64,000 nucleotides of DNA from NCBI RefSeq assembly GCF_014650335.1, contig NZ_BMUT01000011.1:186001-250000 (forward strand), in the 5' to 3' direction. This document shows, piece by piece, positions 25,457 through 34,390 of the stretch. The DNA is from Streptomyces hiroshimensis (lineage in GTDB: Bacteria > Actinomycetota > Actinomycetes > Streptomycetales > Streptomycetaceae). Every line of letters starts with the position of its first letter. Position 1 is the stretch's first letter. Both the position numbers and the translations under genes were made by a program. The notes beneath the pieces were generated by a model. That model saw nothing but the letters and a program-made list of their open reading frames with translations, was not told the origin of the DNA and ran no database searches.

Positions 25457-26959
25457 TCAGCCGGCGGACGCGACGCGCAGGGCGAGGGCGGGGCAGCGCC
25501 GCACCGCCCGCAGGGCCCGTCCGCGCATCCGCGCGGGCAGGGGCATCACGGCCCGCTCGGGGTAGCCGTCCGCGCCGAGCCGCAGCAGCCCGGGCAGCAG
25601 GTCCGCACACAGGCCGTGGCCCCGGCACAGCGTCCAGTCCACCAGCAGCTGCTCGGCGGGCGGTCGTGCGGAGCCGTCCGTACGGGCCGGTGACACGGAC
25701 GTGTGCACGGCCGCCCCCTCAGGCAGTGGCAGGGCGCCGAGCGTCGGGCGTGCGCAGCCGTGCCCGAGGGCGTGGGCGGCGAACTCGTCGGCGAACACCG
25801 TGAGCGCGGACGCCACGAAGCGGGCGGTGCCGTCGGGGTGGGCGCACGCGCCGCGCTGCTCCACGGCGGACATCCGTGCGCGTGCGGCGTCCAGGGCACG
25901 CTGTCCGCCGCCGTCGGCCGCGTCGGCAAGCGCGTCCGCGAGGGAGGGCAGGCCGAGGGCACAGGGTCCGCACTGACCGGCCGACTGGGCCGCCAGCCAC
26001 CGGGCCGTGCGGAGGACTTCGCCGACGGGGCACGTCGTCTCCGGCAGTGGCAGTACGGCGCCGGCGCCGAGGACGCCGCCGGCCGCGGCGAGCGAGTCGC
26101 GCGAGACGGTGGCCGTCCGGGCCGCCTGCGCCGGCAGCCAGCTGCCGTGGTAGCCGCCGACCAGGACACCCTGGCCCGGTGCCGTCCCGCACAGGTCGAG
26201 GACGTACGTCAAGGGCACGCCGGTCGGGGTCTCGACGACGTGGGTGCCGGCGACGGTCAGCATGACGGTGCCGGGCTCGGTGGGCAGCCCGCACGCGCCG
26301 TAGCCGGTGGCTCCGAGCCGCGCGGCGGCGGCGAGCTGGGCGAAGGTCTCGGTGTTGGAGAGCAGGGTGGGGGCTCCGCCGAGCCCGCTCTCGCTGGTGC
26401 GGACCCTGCGGCCGGACGGAAGCGCGGGGCCGCCGTCGATGCCGCGGACGAGCGCGGAGCTCTCGCCGGTGACGAAGCGCTCGGGCAGCAGGGTCACATC
26501 GGCCTGCGGGCCGGAGGAATCGCGTTCGGCGATGGCGCGGCTCACCGACCGCTCGACGTCGGGACGGGTCACGCCGACGGCCACGCGCTGGGCGCCGAGC
26601 GCCTTCGCCGCGAGCATCGCGCCGTCGAGGACCAGGTGCGGGGCGTAGAGCAGCAGGGCGGTGTCCTTGAGGCAACCCGGTTCGCCCTCGCTGCCGTTGA
26701 CGACGACGGAGACGGAGGAGCCCTTGCGGTGCACCGATGCGGCGACCGCGCGCAGTTTGCGGGCGAACAGGAAGCCCGCGCCGCCCCGGCCGCGCAGGCC
26801 GATGTCCTCGGCGAGCCCGGCGAGTTCGTCCACGCCGGGCTCGGGGGCGGGGCCGTGCACGGCCAGGTGCGCTTCCCGGTCCATCCACGCCGTCTCGTCC
26901 AGGCCCGCAAGCAGCCTCGGCGGTCCGACGGTGGCCAGGGCGGGCACGGTCCGGTTCAT
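25457..26959 (-). CDS. NuoF-like flavoprotein fused to a ferredoxin domain
   Basis: A 500-residue cytoplasmic redox protein. It has the complex I 51-kDa (NuoF) FMN/NADH region: GLRGRGGAGFLFARKL and VVNGSEGEPGCLKD. A soluble-ligand-binding beta-grasp region and the Fe-S region follow: SAGQCGPCALG plus a distal RGACAHPDG. The C-terminal ferredoxin-like piece has CRGHGLCADL and RRCP, the C-x5-C...CP pattern of actinobacterial 3Fe-4S ferredoxins. One of the four usual N3-cluster cysteines (the first in CGxCxPC) is Ala. The start overlaps the upstream cytochrome gene's stop by 4 bp. It would feed electrons from NAD(P)H to the membrane partner. Confidence 0.88.
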   Translation of the reverse strand: MNRTVPALATVGPPRLLAGLDETAWMDREAHLAVHGPAPEPGVDELAGLAEDIGLRGRGGAGFLFARKLRAVAASVHRKGSSVSVVVNGSEGEPGCLKDTALLLYAPHLVLDGAMLAAKALGAQRVAVGVTRPDVERSVSRAIAERDSSGPQADVTLLPERFVTGESSALVRGIDGGPALPSGRRVRTSESGLGGAPTLLSNTETFAQLAAAARLGATGYGACGLPTEPGTVMLTVAGTHVVETPTGVPLTYVLDLCGTAPGQGVLVGGYHGSWLPAQAARTATVSRDSLAAAGGVLGAGAVLPLPETTCPVGEVLRTARWLAAQSAGQCGPCALGLPSLADALADAADGGGQRALDAARARMSAVEQRGACAHPDGTARFVASALTVFADEFAAHALGHGCARPTLGALPLPEGAAVHTSVSPARTDGSARPPAEQLLVDWTLCRGHGLCADLLPGLLRLGADGYPERAVMPLPARMRGRALRAVRRCPALALRVASAG

Positions 26960-27765
26960 GCCGTCCCTCCGCGTCCCTCGCGTGCCGCCCGTTCCCTGCG
27001 CAGCCGTGAGCGCATGCGCAGGGCCAGGGCGCCGGCCACGCCCGCCAGGCACAGCGCGTACGCCGCGGTGGCCCAGCCTGCGGCGGGGCGGCCCGCGTGC
27101 AGCCCGTGGACCAGGGCCGCGCCCCAGGCCGGGTAGGCCGCCATGTGCAGGGCGCGCCACTGGCGCGAGCCGCCGACACTGCTGAACGCGCTGCGGAACG
27201 CCCCGCCGACCGCCACCGCGACGAACAGGTAACCCGCCATCGTGCCCAGGCCGATGAGCAGTGGTTGCGTGTTGTCGGTGAACGGAACGGCCGCGGCCGC
27301 GGTACTGGTACGGTCCTCGGCAACCTTCACCCAGATGTGCAGGGCGAGAAAGCCGAGCCCGGCCACGGCCAGCCCGCGGTGCACGCCCTGGGCGAGGAGT
27401 CGGTGGGCCGAGCCCAGCAGCCGCCGGTCGGTTGCGGCCAGCCCCCACAGCACGGTGGAGGTGAGCGAGACGAGCGCGAGGACCCCCGCGCCGAAGTCGA
27501 GGAACTCCTGCGTCCGTTCGGCCACGCCGGCCCGGGCGGCGACGGCGAGGAGGAGCAGGATCGCCGCCGGGAGGGCGGGCCGCGCCGAGGGCCGCATCTG
27601 CGGCCGGGCCCGCGCCCTCGTGGCCCGGCCGTCGGCTGCGGCCCGGCCTCCGGCCGTGGCGCGGGAGCGGCCGCGGGGCCTGCCGCGGGGGCGGGTCCGG
27701 GGCCGGGCAGGTGGGTGGGACCTGGGATGGGGCCGGGGAAGGGTTTGCATTCGCGACATGTGCAT
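26956..27765 (-). CDS. Ferric-reductase-like heme b membrane protein
   Basis: A 269-residue membrane protein. The first 60 residues are Arg/Pro-rich and cytoplasmic, then about six transmembrane segments follow. Two histidine pairs sit in separate helices: H129-x13-H143 and H207-x12-H220. That is the spacing of the four bis-heme ligands of gp91phox/NOX and ferric-reductase-like proteins, so two stacked b-hemes crossing the membrane are predicted. It lacks the FAD/NADPH C-terminal domain of NOX enzymes, and that job would fall to the coupled NuoF-ferredoxin protein. GGAG precedes the ATG at 27765. Confidence 0.85.
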   Translation of the reverse strand: MHMSRMQTLPRPHPRSHPPARPRTRPRGRPRGRSRATAGGRAAADGRATRARARPQMRPSARPALPAAILLLLAVAARAGVAERTQEFLDFGAGVLALVSLTSTVLWGLAATDRRLLGSAHRLLAQGVHRGLAVAGLGFLALHIWVKVAEDRTSTAAAAVPFTDNTQPLLIGLGTMAGYLFVAVAVGGAFRSAFSSVGGSRQWRALHMAAYPAWGAALVHGLHAGRPAAGWATAAYALCLAGVAGALALRMRSRLRRERAAREGRGGTA

Positions 27766-28105
27766 ACGGGTCTCCGACAGACGGTCTCCGGTGCTTCCGG
27801 CGACTGCCCGTGTTCCTGAGAAATCCGGAAATCCCTCGCATCGGCGTTATTCGCCGGGAGGGCCCTTGTTGAATTCACGCGGTGTGACCGGTCGGCCACC
27901 GGAAGCCCGGCGGTCGAATGTGCAGAAGCATCGTCCATCTCCGCAGGATCTTCATAAGGTTTATCGCGCTGTGACAAATTCCCGTACGGCTGTCCCCCTG
28001 ACGGGCGCCGACTGTCGATGATGCCCACTCAGGCGAGAGGGACCCGGCCCGCATTTACCCGGTTTCCCGGCCCTCGCGCCCGGAACGGAAGTCCGGAGGT
28101 AGACG
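27766..28105. other. 340-bp divergent promoter region
   Basis: No gene seen. It separates the redox operon (minus) from the PucR-type regulator (plus) and is clearly AT-richer than the coding sequence, e.g. around 27867-27877 and 27954-27975. Both promoters, and possible regulator sites, should lie here. Confidence 0.5.
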
Positions 28106-29236
28106 ATGTGCGAAATCCTGAACCGCATCTGGTCGCGGCCGCGCGGTGAGTGGTCGGGGGCCTTGAGAAGGGAACTCCCCGCGGTCGCCGCCCAGCTGGC
28201 CGAGGAACTGCAGCGCAGCACGCCGGCGTTCTCGGCGGCCGCACAGCGCATCGGCCCGGAAGCGACGCGGACCGCCGTCGAGCAGGCCCTGCTGCTGACG
28301 CTGGGGCTGCGGCCCGAGACCGCCGCGGGCCGCATACCCCAGCCGCGGCGAAAACCCGCCCGCGTCGTCACCGCCATGCCCGGCACCCGGGCGCGCCAGG
28401 CTCTCTTCGCCGCCCTCGCCGACGACCGGCCCATCCCCTCCGACGTGCTGGCCGAGCTCGCCGGTCAGGCCGGCTGGCCGCTGCCCCGCCGGGTGCGTGC
28501 GATCGTCCTCGCCGCCCCGAACGACGTGCCGTCCCCCGCGCCCCACCTCGTGCCGCAGCCGTCCCCGCAGCTGACGTCCCAGCTGGCCGCCGCGCTCGGC
28601 CAGGGCCTGCCGGGAACGGTCGAGGCCGACCTGTGCCTGCTGATCCCCGACCCGGGGCCGCGGGCCCGGCCCGCCCTGGACGCCGCCCTGGAGACGGCGC
28701 TGGGCGGGCGGCCGGCCGCGGTGGGCCACTCCGTGCCGGTCACCGAGGCCGCGGCGTCGCTGCGCTGGGCGCGGCGGCTGCTGGGCCTCACGGGAGCGGT
28801 GTCCGGCCCGGGCGGACGCGTCACGTTCGTCGACGACCACCTCTCCGACCTGATCGTCCTGCAGGACGAATCCCTGGCCCGGGCCCTGTCGGCGCGCTGG
28901 CTGCGCCCCCTGGACGACCTCACCCCGCGGCAGAGCGAGCGCCTGGAAGTGACGCTGCTGGCCTGGCTGGAGAGCGGCGGCGCGCCGGAGGCGGCCCGCA
29001 CGCTCAACGTGCACCCGCAGACCGTGCGCTACCGCCTGCGCCAGATCGAGAAGCTCTTCGGGCCCGCGATGCGCGAGCCGCGCAGCCGCTTCGAACTGGA
29101 GCTCGCGCTGCGCAGCCGGCGCCTGCTGGCCCGCGCCCGGCTGCTGCGCTCGCGGGCCCACGGCACCGTACGGGCGGTGGGCGCGGCCGTGCAGCCGCTG
29201 GGCTCCGCCGGGCGGGCCCGGGTCAACGGCCTGTGA
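28106..29236 (+). CDS. PucR-type helix-turn-helix regulator
   Basis: A 376-residue regulator. The N-terminal ~90 residues are helical. A middle GGDEF-like/CdaR region (about 95-270) with SLRWARRLLGL precedes a C-terminal PucR HTH (about 285-345): LTLLAWLESGGAPEAARTL-type helix and NVHPQTVRYRLRQIEKLFG, which is the family hallmark. Such proteins respond to metabolites or stress. It is divergent from the electron-transfer genes and may control them. A bidirectional terminator follows. Confidence 0.88.
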   Translation: MCEILNRIWSRPRGEWSGALRRELPAVAAQLAEELQRSTPAFSAAAQRIGPEATRTAVEQALLLTLGLRPETAAGRIPQPRRKPARVVTAMPGTRARQALFAALADDRPIPSDVLAELAGQAGWPLPRRVRAIVLAAPNDVPSPAPHLVPQPSPQLTSQLAAALGQGLPGTVEADLCLLIPDPGPRARPALDAALETALGGRPAAVGHSVPVTEAAASLRWARRLLGLTGAVSGPGGRVTFVDDHLSDLIVLQDESLARALSARWLRPLDDLTPRQSERLEVTLLAWLESGGAPEAARTLNVHPQTVRYRLRQIEKLFGPAMREPRSRFELELALRSRRLLARARLLRSRAHGTVRAVGAAVQPLGSAGRARVNGL

Positions 29237-29271
29237 GCCCTGCGCGCTCGGCCGGGTCCGGGCATGGCGCA

Positions 29272-29301
29272 GCGGCCCCGAATCCGGCAGTTCGGGGCCG
29301 C
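29272..29301. terminator. Bidirectional terminator hairpin
   Basis: An 11-bp stem GCGGCCCCGAA with its complement and an 8-base loop lies between convergent genes ending at 29236 and 29409. Confidence 0.7.
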
Positions 29302-29408
29302 CGCCTTCCCGGTACCGGGTGGCAGTGGGGGGTGAGGCGCACCCGGCGCCGGGGGTCCGGTGGGAGAGGGTCGGTGAACGTCTGTGCGCAGCCGCGGGGA
29401 GGGCGCTG

Positions 29409-30821
29409 TCAGCAGGTGCGTCCGGTGTTGATGCAGTCCGCCGCCCTGGACATCAGGGCGTCCGGCATCACGTTGATGAAGTCGCCGTGGTCGGTGACGG
29501 GCTTGTGCAGCTGCTCGGGGAAGCTGTCCACGGCGAACGGGACACGCGCCGGCACGTCGTAGGTGATGCGCTGCACCAGCTGCGGGATGGCGCGGAAGCC
29601 GCGCGGGCACGAGCCGTCCGCACGGGCGAACGCCACGTGGGTGCGGTGGTTGGCGCTGTCGGTGTCGCGCCCGTCCCAGCAGTTCTGGAAGGCGAAGGTG
29701 CGGACGACGTCCGCGCCGTTCGGGCAGATCGGGTATTTGTCCTTGAGCTGCCGGTTCTCGAAGCCCACGCAACTCCACGAGGCATTCGCGTTGGCCGTGC
29801 CGTTGGTGAGCGCTTTGGCGTCGCCGGTGATGATGCGGAGGAATCGCGGCATCGCGGTCACCTTCGCCACCGGGCTCCCCCGGAACTGCAGTGTCACGGA
29901 CGCGGGCCGCAGGATCGTTCCCATGTTCCCGTCGTGTCCGCCGCCCGGTGCCCGGGCGTCCGGAGCCGCTTTTCCGTCCAGGACGCGCAGCACCGGCCAG
30001 TAGTGCGTCGACTTGTCCCCGTTGGTGCAGGTGGTCCCCGCCGCGGCGAGGCTCGCATCGGTGGAAAAGGCGTCGGTGGATTTATTGCCCACGTAATCGT
30101 GCATGTGGTGGGCGCCGTTGCGCACCCCCGGCGTCACGATGACATTGTCGGGGTTGAAGTGACCGTTCTCGTTGCGACCGCACACGGTGGTGAACGTGCC
30201 GGTCGACCCTCCGCGGGCGGCGGCGGGCGTGCCCTTCGCGGCGGGGGCGTTCCTGATGTCGGCGAAGTCGGCGCGGGACGGGCCGCCCGGCATGCCCTGG
30301 TCGCCGAGCCGTGAGCTCAGGGGACGCGAGGAGTCGTCGGCCGCGGCCGTGCTGACCTGGCTGGTCCGGCAGCCGCTGAGGGCCTTGAGCCCGCCCGGCG
30401 AGGAATCCGCCGTGCCCGCCGCGCGGAGGGAGTCGGAGATCTTGCCGATGGTCTGCGTACGCTCGCGCTGCAGATCGCCGAGGACGGCCTCGGGCTTCGA
30501 CTCCGCCATCCGCCCGTAGGCCCGGGCCACCTGGGCGTCGAGCTGGGACAGCCCCTGGGAGACCTCGGTGCGGGCCGGCGCGGGCACGTCCCGCAGCCGG
30601 TCGCCGACGTCGGGGCAGGAGATGGTCGTCGCCGCGCCGGCGGCCTGCGCCCCCGCGGCGTGGGAGGAGTGGCCGTCGCCGCCTGCGGAGACGTCCCGGC
30701 CGGCGCCGGCCGAGGCGTAGTCGGCGACGATCGCCGTACCGCCTCCGCCGAGCAGCAGCGCCGCGGCCGCCACCACCGCCCGGGTTTTCAGCTTCGAGCG
30801 TTTATGGGCCTGTCGCATCAT
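29409..30821 (-). CDS. Secreted DUF1996-domain protein
   Basis: A 470-residue protein. The signal/anchor segment (about 12-38, TRAVVAAAALLLGGGG) is followed by a disordered and helical region (40-200). A DUF1996 domain comes next (about 205-460): RNGAHHMHDYVGN, CTNGDKSTHYWPVLR, FQNCWDGRDTDSANHRTHVAF and GSCPRGFRAIPQL. The conserved His and Cys residues suggest metal binding or disulphides. DUF1996 occurs in secreted proteins of actinomycetes and fungi, with no proven activity that I know of. It starts 6 bp after the DUF4142 gene, so they form one operon. Confidence 0.88.
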   Translation of the reverse strand: MMRQAHKRSKLKTRAVVAAAALLLGGGGTAIVADYASAGAGRDVSAGGDGHSSHAAGAQAAGAATTISCPDVGDRLRDVPAPARTEVSQGLSQLDAQVARAYGRMAESKPEAVLGDLQRERTQTIGKISDSLRAAGTADSSPGGLKALSGCRTSQVSTAAADDSSRPLSSRLGDQGMPGGPSRADFADIRNAPAAKGTPAAARGGSTGTFTTVCGRNENGHFNPDNVIVTPGVRNGAHHMHDYVGNKSTDAFSTDASLAAAGTTCTNGDKSTHYWPVLRVLDGKAAPDARAPGGGHDGNMGTILRPASVTLQFRGSPVAKVTAMPRFLRIITGDAKALTNGTANANASWSCVGFENRQLKDKYPICPNGADVVRTFAFQNCWDGRDTDSANHRTHVAFARADGSCPRGFRAIPQLVQRITYDVPARVPFAVDSFPEQLHKPVTDHGDFINVMPDALMSRAADCINTGRTC

Positions 30822-30827
30822 GTGGGG

Positions 30828-31577
30828 TCACTTCTTCTCGTTGTCGCCTGGGTGGGGGAAGTCGACGAGTCCGGTGTTCTCGAGGACGGTGATGTGGTCG
30901 AGGACGACGGAGTTGGCGCGTGTCGCCAGGGCCCGCACCGTGGCGTTGGCGGTGCGGTCGCGCACGAGGGCCACCAGGCCGAAGACCTTGCCGTGGGCGG
31001 CGCGCACGAGATTGGCGAACAGCCGGTCGAAGGTGGCGCCGCGGGAGTCCTGCAGCTGGTCGAGCCACCCCTGCTGTTCGGCGCCGGGGCGCTCCGGCAG
31101 GCTCACGCCCAGCGAACGGGCCGTGTCGACGGACCGCTGATCGAGCTCGCTGTGGCCGTCGATCAGATGGTCCCCGGCCATCCGCACGGCATCCGTGGTC
31201 CCGCGCTCCCGGGCGAGCTTCCCCGCGGGCTTCTCCCAGAGCCCGGCCATCCGGACCCGCCGGACGAAGTCCCGGTCCAGCGCCGTCAGCGGCCCGGCCG
31301 GCGTCTGCCGGGTCCCCTCCCCGTCGTCGGTCCACGAGGTGCGGGCGCCGGCCGCCGCCGGCCCGGCGCTGCCGAAGAGGTAGACCGGGATCAGCAGCGC
31401 CAGCAAGGTCGCGGCCAGCGAGAAGACGATGAGCCCGGTACCGAGGGTCCGCCGTGACATGGGCCTGCGCGCCTGCAGGGAACCGACGGACCTCAGGGAG
31501 CTTACGGACCGCAGTGAACGTACGGATCGCAGTGAATGCCCGGATCGCAGTGAACGCAGGGACCGCAGGGTTCGCAT
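30828..31577 (-). CDS. DUF4142-domain extracytoplasmic protein
   Basis: A 249-residue protein starting at the ATG after a GAAGGT site. Residues 1-33 are an unusual Arg/Ser/Leu repeat (RSLRSV-type units, encoded by 18-bp DNA repeats at 31504-31575). A transmembrane segment near 40-65 (LIVFSLAATLLALLIPVYLF) precedes a helical ferritin-like DUF4142 domain: TALDRDFVRRVRMAGLWE, MAGDHLIDGHSELD, NSVVLDHITVL. DUF4142 proteins are envelope four-helix proteins, and many sit next to DUF1996 genes as here. Function is unknown. Confidence 0.87.
   Translation of the reverse strand: MRTLRSLRSLRSGHSLRSVRSLRSVSSLRSVGSLQARRPMSRRTLGTGLIVFSLAATLLALLIPVYLFGSAGPAAAGARTSWTDDGEGTRQTPAGPLTALDRDFVRRVRMAGLWEKPAGKLARERGTTDAVRMAGDHLIDGHSELDQRSVDTARSLGVSLPERPGAEQQGWLDQLQDSRGATFDRLFANLVRAAHGKVFGLVALVRDRTANATVRALATRANSVVLDHITVLENTGLVDFPHPGDNEKK
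31504..31575. repeat. 18-bp tandem repeat at the 5' end of the DUF4142 gene
   Basis: Four 18-bp units related to ACGGATCGCAGTGAACGT, in phase on the minus strand, encode the six-residue RSLRSV-like repeat directly after the start codon. Confidence 0.85.
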
Positions 31578-31754
31578 GGCAGCACCTTCTTCACTCGCCC
31601 GACTGCCGGAATGCCCACGGACGCTAACCCCGGGAAGAACACGGCGGACAAGCATTCGCTCCCTCTGACAAACCCCTGCTCCCGGCGCCCGTACGCTGCT
31701 ACCGTTCCGCGCACGCACGGACCGTGGCCCGGGGCGGCAGACGTGCCGCACGGG

Positions 31755-32465
31755 TCACAGCAGCATGGCCGGGAAAGGCCAGTGGTGAGGGCGGCACGGG
31801 AGCCAGACCGAACGGTCGCCCACGGTGAGGAGGAGCTTCTGCTCCGCCCATTGCCGGGCCAGGGGCACGGGCAGCGCCGCGGTCGGAGCGCCGTCCAGGA
31901 CCCGGCGCTGGGCGTCCAGGGCCTCCGGGCCGTCCAGGACGCTGATGACGGAGCGCGCGGCGCGGTGGTCGCGGACCTCGATGAACCCGGGGCCCCGGCG
32001 CCAGATGCACAGGCCGGGCAAGTGAGTCTCCCGCCACGTGCGCGCGATCTGCTCGGCTCCCGCGGTCCCCGCTCCTTCGACGGCCCTCGGCGGGGCGAGG
32101 TGGCCGAGTGCGCGCCACTCCGCCGCGGCGGCCGGGCGTACGGCCCAGTCGACGACGATGCCCACGCCGGTCAGCGCCCGTACCAGCGCGATCGCGTGGA
32201 CGGCCGTGGCGGGGGAGTCCGCGCCGGTCAGGTCGACGGGCTCGGTGAGGCGGGCCAGGCGGGCGCCCTCGCGGAAGTGGCGGCGGGCCCACGCGTCCGC
32301 GGGTTCGCCGCCGGGGCGCGGGGGCGGTGACTGCCAGGCCGGAACGCCGGCCGCCCCGGCGGTCCCTGCCGGCTTGACCGCCCCAGCCGTCCTAGCCGTA
32401 CCCGATGTCCCGGCAGTCCCGTAGTCGCGCTCCCAGATGACGAGTTGCTGCGCGTCCGCCGTCAA
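31755..32465 (-). CDS. DUF5825 family protein, partner of radical-SAM RiPP maturase
   Basis: A 236-residue soluble protein. A Gly/Thr/Ala-rich insert (about 16-45) is followed by LARLTEPVDLTGADSPATAV, WRALGHLAPPRAV, GLCIWRRGPGFIEVRD and EQKLLLTVGDRSVWLP. These segments match what I recall of DUF5825, a family encoded beside radical-SAM RiPP C-methyltransferases in Streptomyces. The ATG overlaps the stop of the radical-SAM gene by 4 bp. By analogy it may bind the precursor peptide or assist the enzyme; this is inference. No other function is visible. Confidence 0.75.
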   Translation of the reverse strand: MTADAQQLVIWERDYGTAGTSGTARTAGAVKPAGTAGAAGVPAWQSPPPRPGGEPADAWARRHFREGARLARLTEPVDLTGADSPATAVHAIALVRALTGVGIVVDWAVRPAAAAEWRALGHLAPPRAVEGAGTAGAEQIARTWRETHLPGLCIWRRGPGFIEVRDHRAARSVISVLDGPEALDAQRRVLDGAPTAALPVPLARQWAEQKLLLTVGDRSVWLPCRPHHWPFPAMLL

Positions 32466-34390
32466 GCGTCCGTCCCTTCGGGCTCGGTGGAAAGGAGCGC
32501 GGTGTCACCGGGCTTGCGCACGGGGAGCCGGCGCAGCTCGGCGTTGGTGGCCTCCGGGACGACGTGCACGAGCTGCCCGTCGTCGCCGAAGAGCAGGCCC
32601 ATCGCGCGCCAGCGCTCCAGCATGCCCTCCAGCCGGGCCGCGGCCACGCCGAGGCGGCGGGCCAGGCCCGCGGGGGTCCGGGGGTTGTCCAGGAGACGGA
32701 ACGCGGCGATCTCGACGGGGTCGGTCAGCTCGTACGCCGTCCACGCGAACGCGGGCCTGCTGCTGACGAATGCGATGCTGCTGCCGAGGTCGCGCCGGGT
32801 GAGCCGGGACGTGCGGTGGGCCCGCTGCCACACGCGCAATTCCGCTTTCAGCCGGGCGGACAGCTCCGCGTCGATGCCCTGCTCCTCGGTCTCGAAGAGA
32901 TAGGCGAGGTCGTACAGTTCCGCCTCCGGCAGGTCGTAGACGAGGGAGTAGCGGGGATCGGCCCGCAGTTTCCCGAAACCCAGCTCGGGACGGTCGAAGA
33001 AGGGGCTGAACCGTTCCACGCGCAGCCGCGCCGCGTGCCGGGCGGGCTGCAGGTGGTGAAGGACGGGGAACTGAGCCATGGCCGGCTCGTAGTCGGCGGC
33101 GCACTCGCCGGGAAATCCGTGGAGGTAATTCCAGGAGACGGTCAGGCCGGCCGTCTCGGCGTCACGGAGCATCCGTACGTTGAGGCAGCCGCTGACCCCC
33201 TTGTCCATCAGGGAGAGGACCCGGCTGCTGAGGTTCTCGATTCCCGGCTGGACGTGCACCATGCCCGCCGCGGCGAGCCGCCGCAGCCCCTCCAGGCGCA
33301 TATTGGACTTGATCTCCACGAACATCCGCAGGTCGTAATCGGCCTCCGTGAAGTACGGGAGAGCGGCTTCGAGATGGGACGGCGCGAGGATGTTGTCGAC
33401 GACCCAGAAGTCCAGGACGCGATGGCGCTCCGCGAGCCGGACGACCTCCTCGGCGAACGTCTCCGGCCGCTTGGCGCGGAATTCCATCAGCGAACCGTTG
33501 AGCCCGCAGAAGGTGCAGTGGTGCTTCTCGCCCCACCAGCAGCCGCGGGACCCCTCGACCACCAGCTTGGGCGCGACGCTCGCGGCGATCGGCGAGCGGG
33601 CGAACCGCTCGAAGAAGTCGTCGTAGTGCGGCGAGGCGATGCGCCCCGGAGGGAGGGGACCGGCCGCCGCAGGTTCCACCACGGGCGTGCCGTCCGCGCC
33701 GCGGTGGCACAGCCCGGGCAGCCCCGCCGGCCCGGCGGCCCCGGCAAGGCCGGGAGTCACGCCGCGGGCGGCGGGCAGCAGCGGTTCCAGCCGCTCCAGC
33801 AGGCGGGGGAAGACCTCGTCGCCCTCCCCGCGCACCACCACGTCCACCCACGGGAAGTTGCGGTGCAGCGCCACTCCTTGCGGGCCGTCGCAGTTCGCGC
33901 CGCCGAAGACGGTCACCACGTGCGGCGCGTCCCGCTTCAGGTGCCGCGCCACCGCCAGGGCCGCGGTGTTCTGCTGGAAGGTGGAGGTGAAACCGACCAC
34001 GTCCGGCCGCCACGCGGCGATGCGCCGGGCGAGCTGCGCGGTGAACCGCGGCGCGCCCGCGTGGAGCCGGCGGGCCACGCGGTCGCGGCGGGCGGTGAGA
34101 CGGAACCGGTCCGCGTACGCATCGAGGTGCCAGCCGGGGTCGTCGTAGAGGGCCGAGGAGAAGATCCAGTCGCCGAGCCCCTGCTCGTAGGTCTGCAGGG
34201 AGAAGTACTCGTAGTCGCCCAGTGTGAAGTCGCCCTGTTCCAGGGCCCAGTCGGCGTACTCCAGGTTGGCGTGCAGGACGTCGACCTCGGCGGCCGGGAA
34301 GCGGGCACGGGTGGCGGAGGCGAGGATGCCCAGGGCCAGGGAGGGGACCTCGACGAGAGCCCACGGCATGTTGACCAGCAGGACGCGCAC
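32462..34390 (-). CDS. Cobalamin-dependent radical SAM RiPP maturase (C-methyltransferase type)
   Basis: A 642-residue enzyme. A B12-binding N-terminal domain (RVLLVNMPWALVEVPSLALG; VVTVFGGANCDGP) precedes a radical-SAM core with GCWWGEKHHCTFCGLNG, whose Cys spacing is C-x7-C-x2-C rather than the common C-x3-C-x2-C. This is the signature I know from 'RiPP maturation radical SAM protein 1'. The family puts methyl groups on carbon atoms of peptide substrates. The start is the GTG at 34390, behind GGGGAG; the longer frame to 34501 has no ribosome site. It is coupled to the DUF5825 gene. No precursor peptide gene is visible next to it. Confidence 0.88.
   Translation of the reverse strand: MRVLLVNMPWALVEVPSLALGILASATRARFPAAEVDVLHANLEYADWALEQGDFTLGDYEYFSLQTYEQGLGDWIFSSALYDDPGWHLDAYADRFRLTARRDRVARRLHAGAPRFTAQLARRIAAWRPDVVGFTSTFQQNTAALAVARHLKRDAPHVVTVFGGANCDGPQGVALHRNFPWVDVVVRGEGDEVFPRLLERLEPLLPAARGVTPGLAGAAGPAGLPGLCHRGADGTPVVEPAAAGPLPPGRIASPHYDDFFERFARSPIAASVAPKLVVEGSRGCWWGEKHHCTFCGLNGSLMEFRAKRPETFAEEVVRLAERHRVLDFWVVDNILAPSHLEAALPYFTEADYDLRMFVEIKSNMRLEGLRRLAAAGMVHVQPGIENLSSRVLSLMDKGVSGCLNVRMLRDAETAGLTVSWNYLHGFPGECAADYEPAMAQFPVLHHLQPARHAARLRVERFSPFFDRPELGFGKLRADPRYSLVYDLPEAELYDLAYLFETEEQGIDAELSARLKAELRVWQRAHRTSRLTRRDLGSSIAFVSSRPAFAWTAYELTDPVEIAAFRLLDNPRTPAGLARRLGVAAARLEGMLERWRAMGLLFGDDGQLVHVVPEATNAELRRLPVRKPGDTALLSTEPEGTDA

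Noticed and set aside
25457..27841. Single 794-residue protein joining the cytochrome region to the NuoF-like protein
   Set aside because: The first ~295 codons are an out-of-frame reading of the ferric-reductase-like gene (Arg/Gly-rich). The NuoF-like protein has its own ATG overlapping the cytochrome stop.
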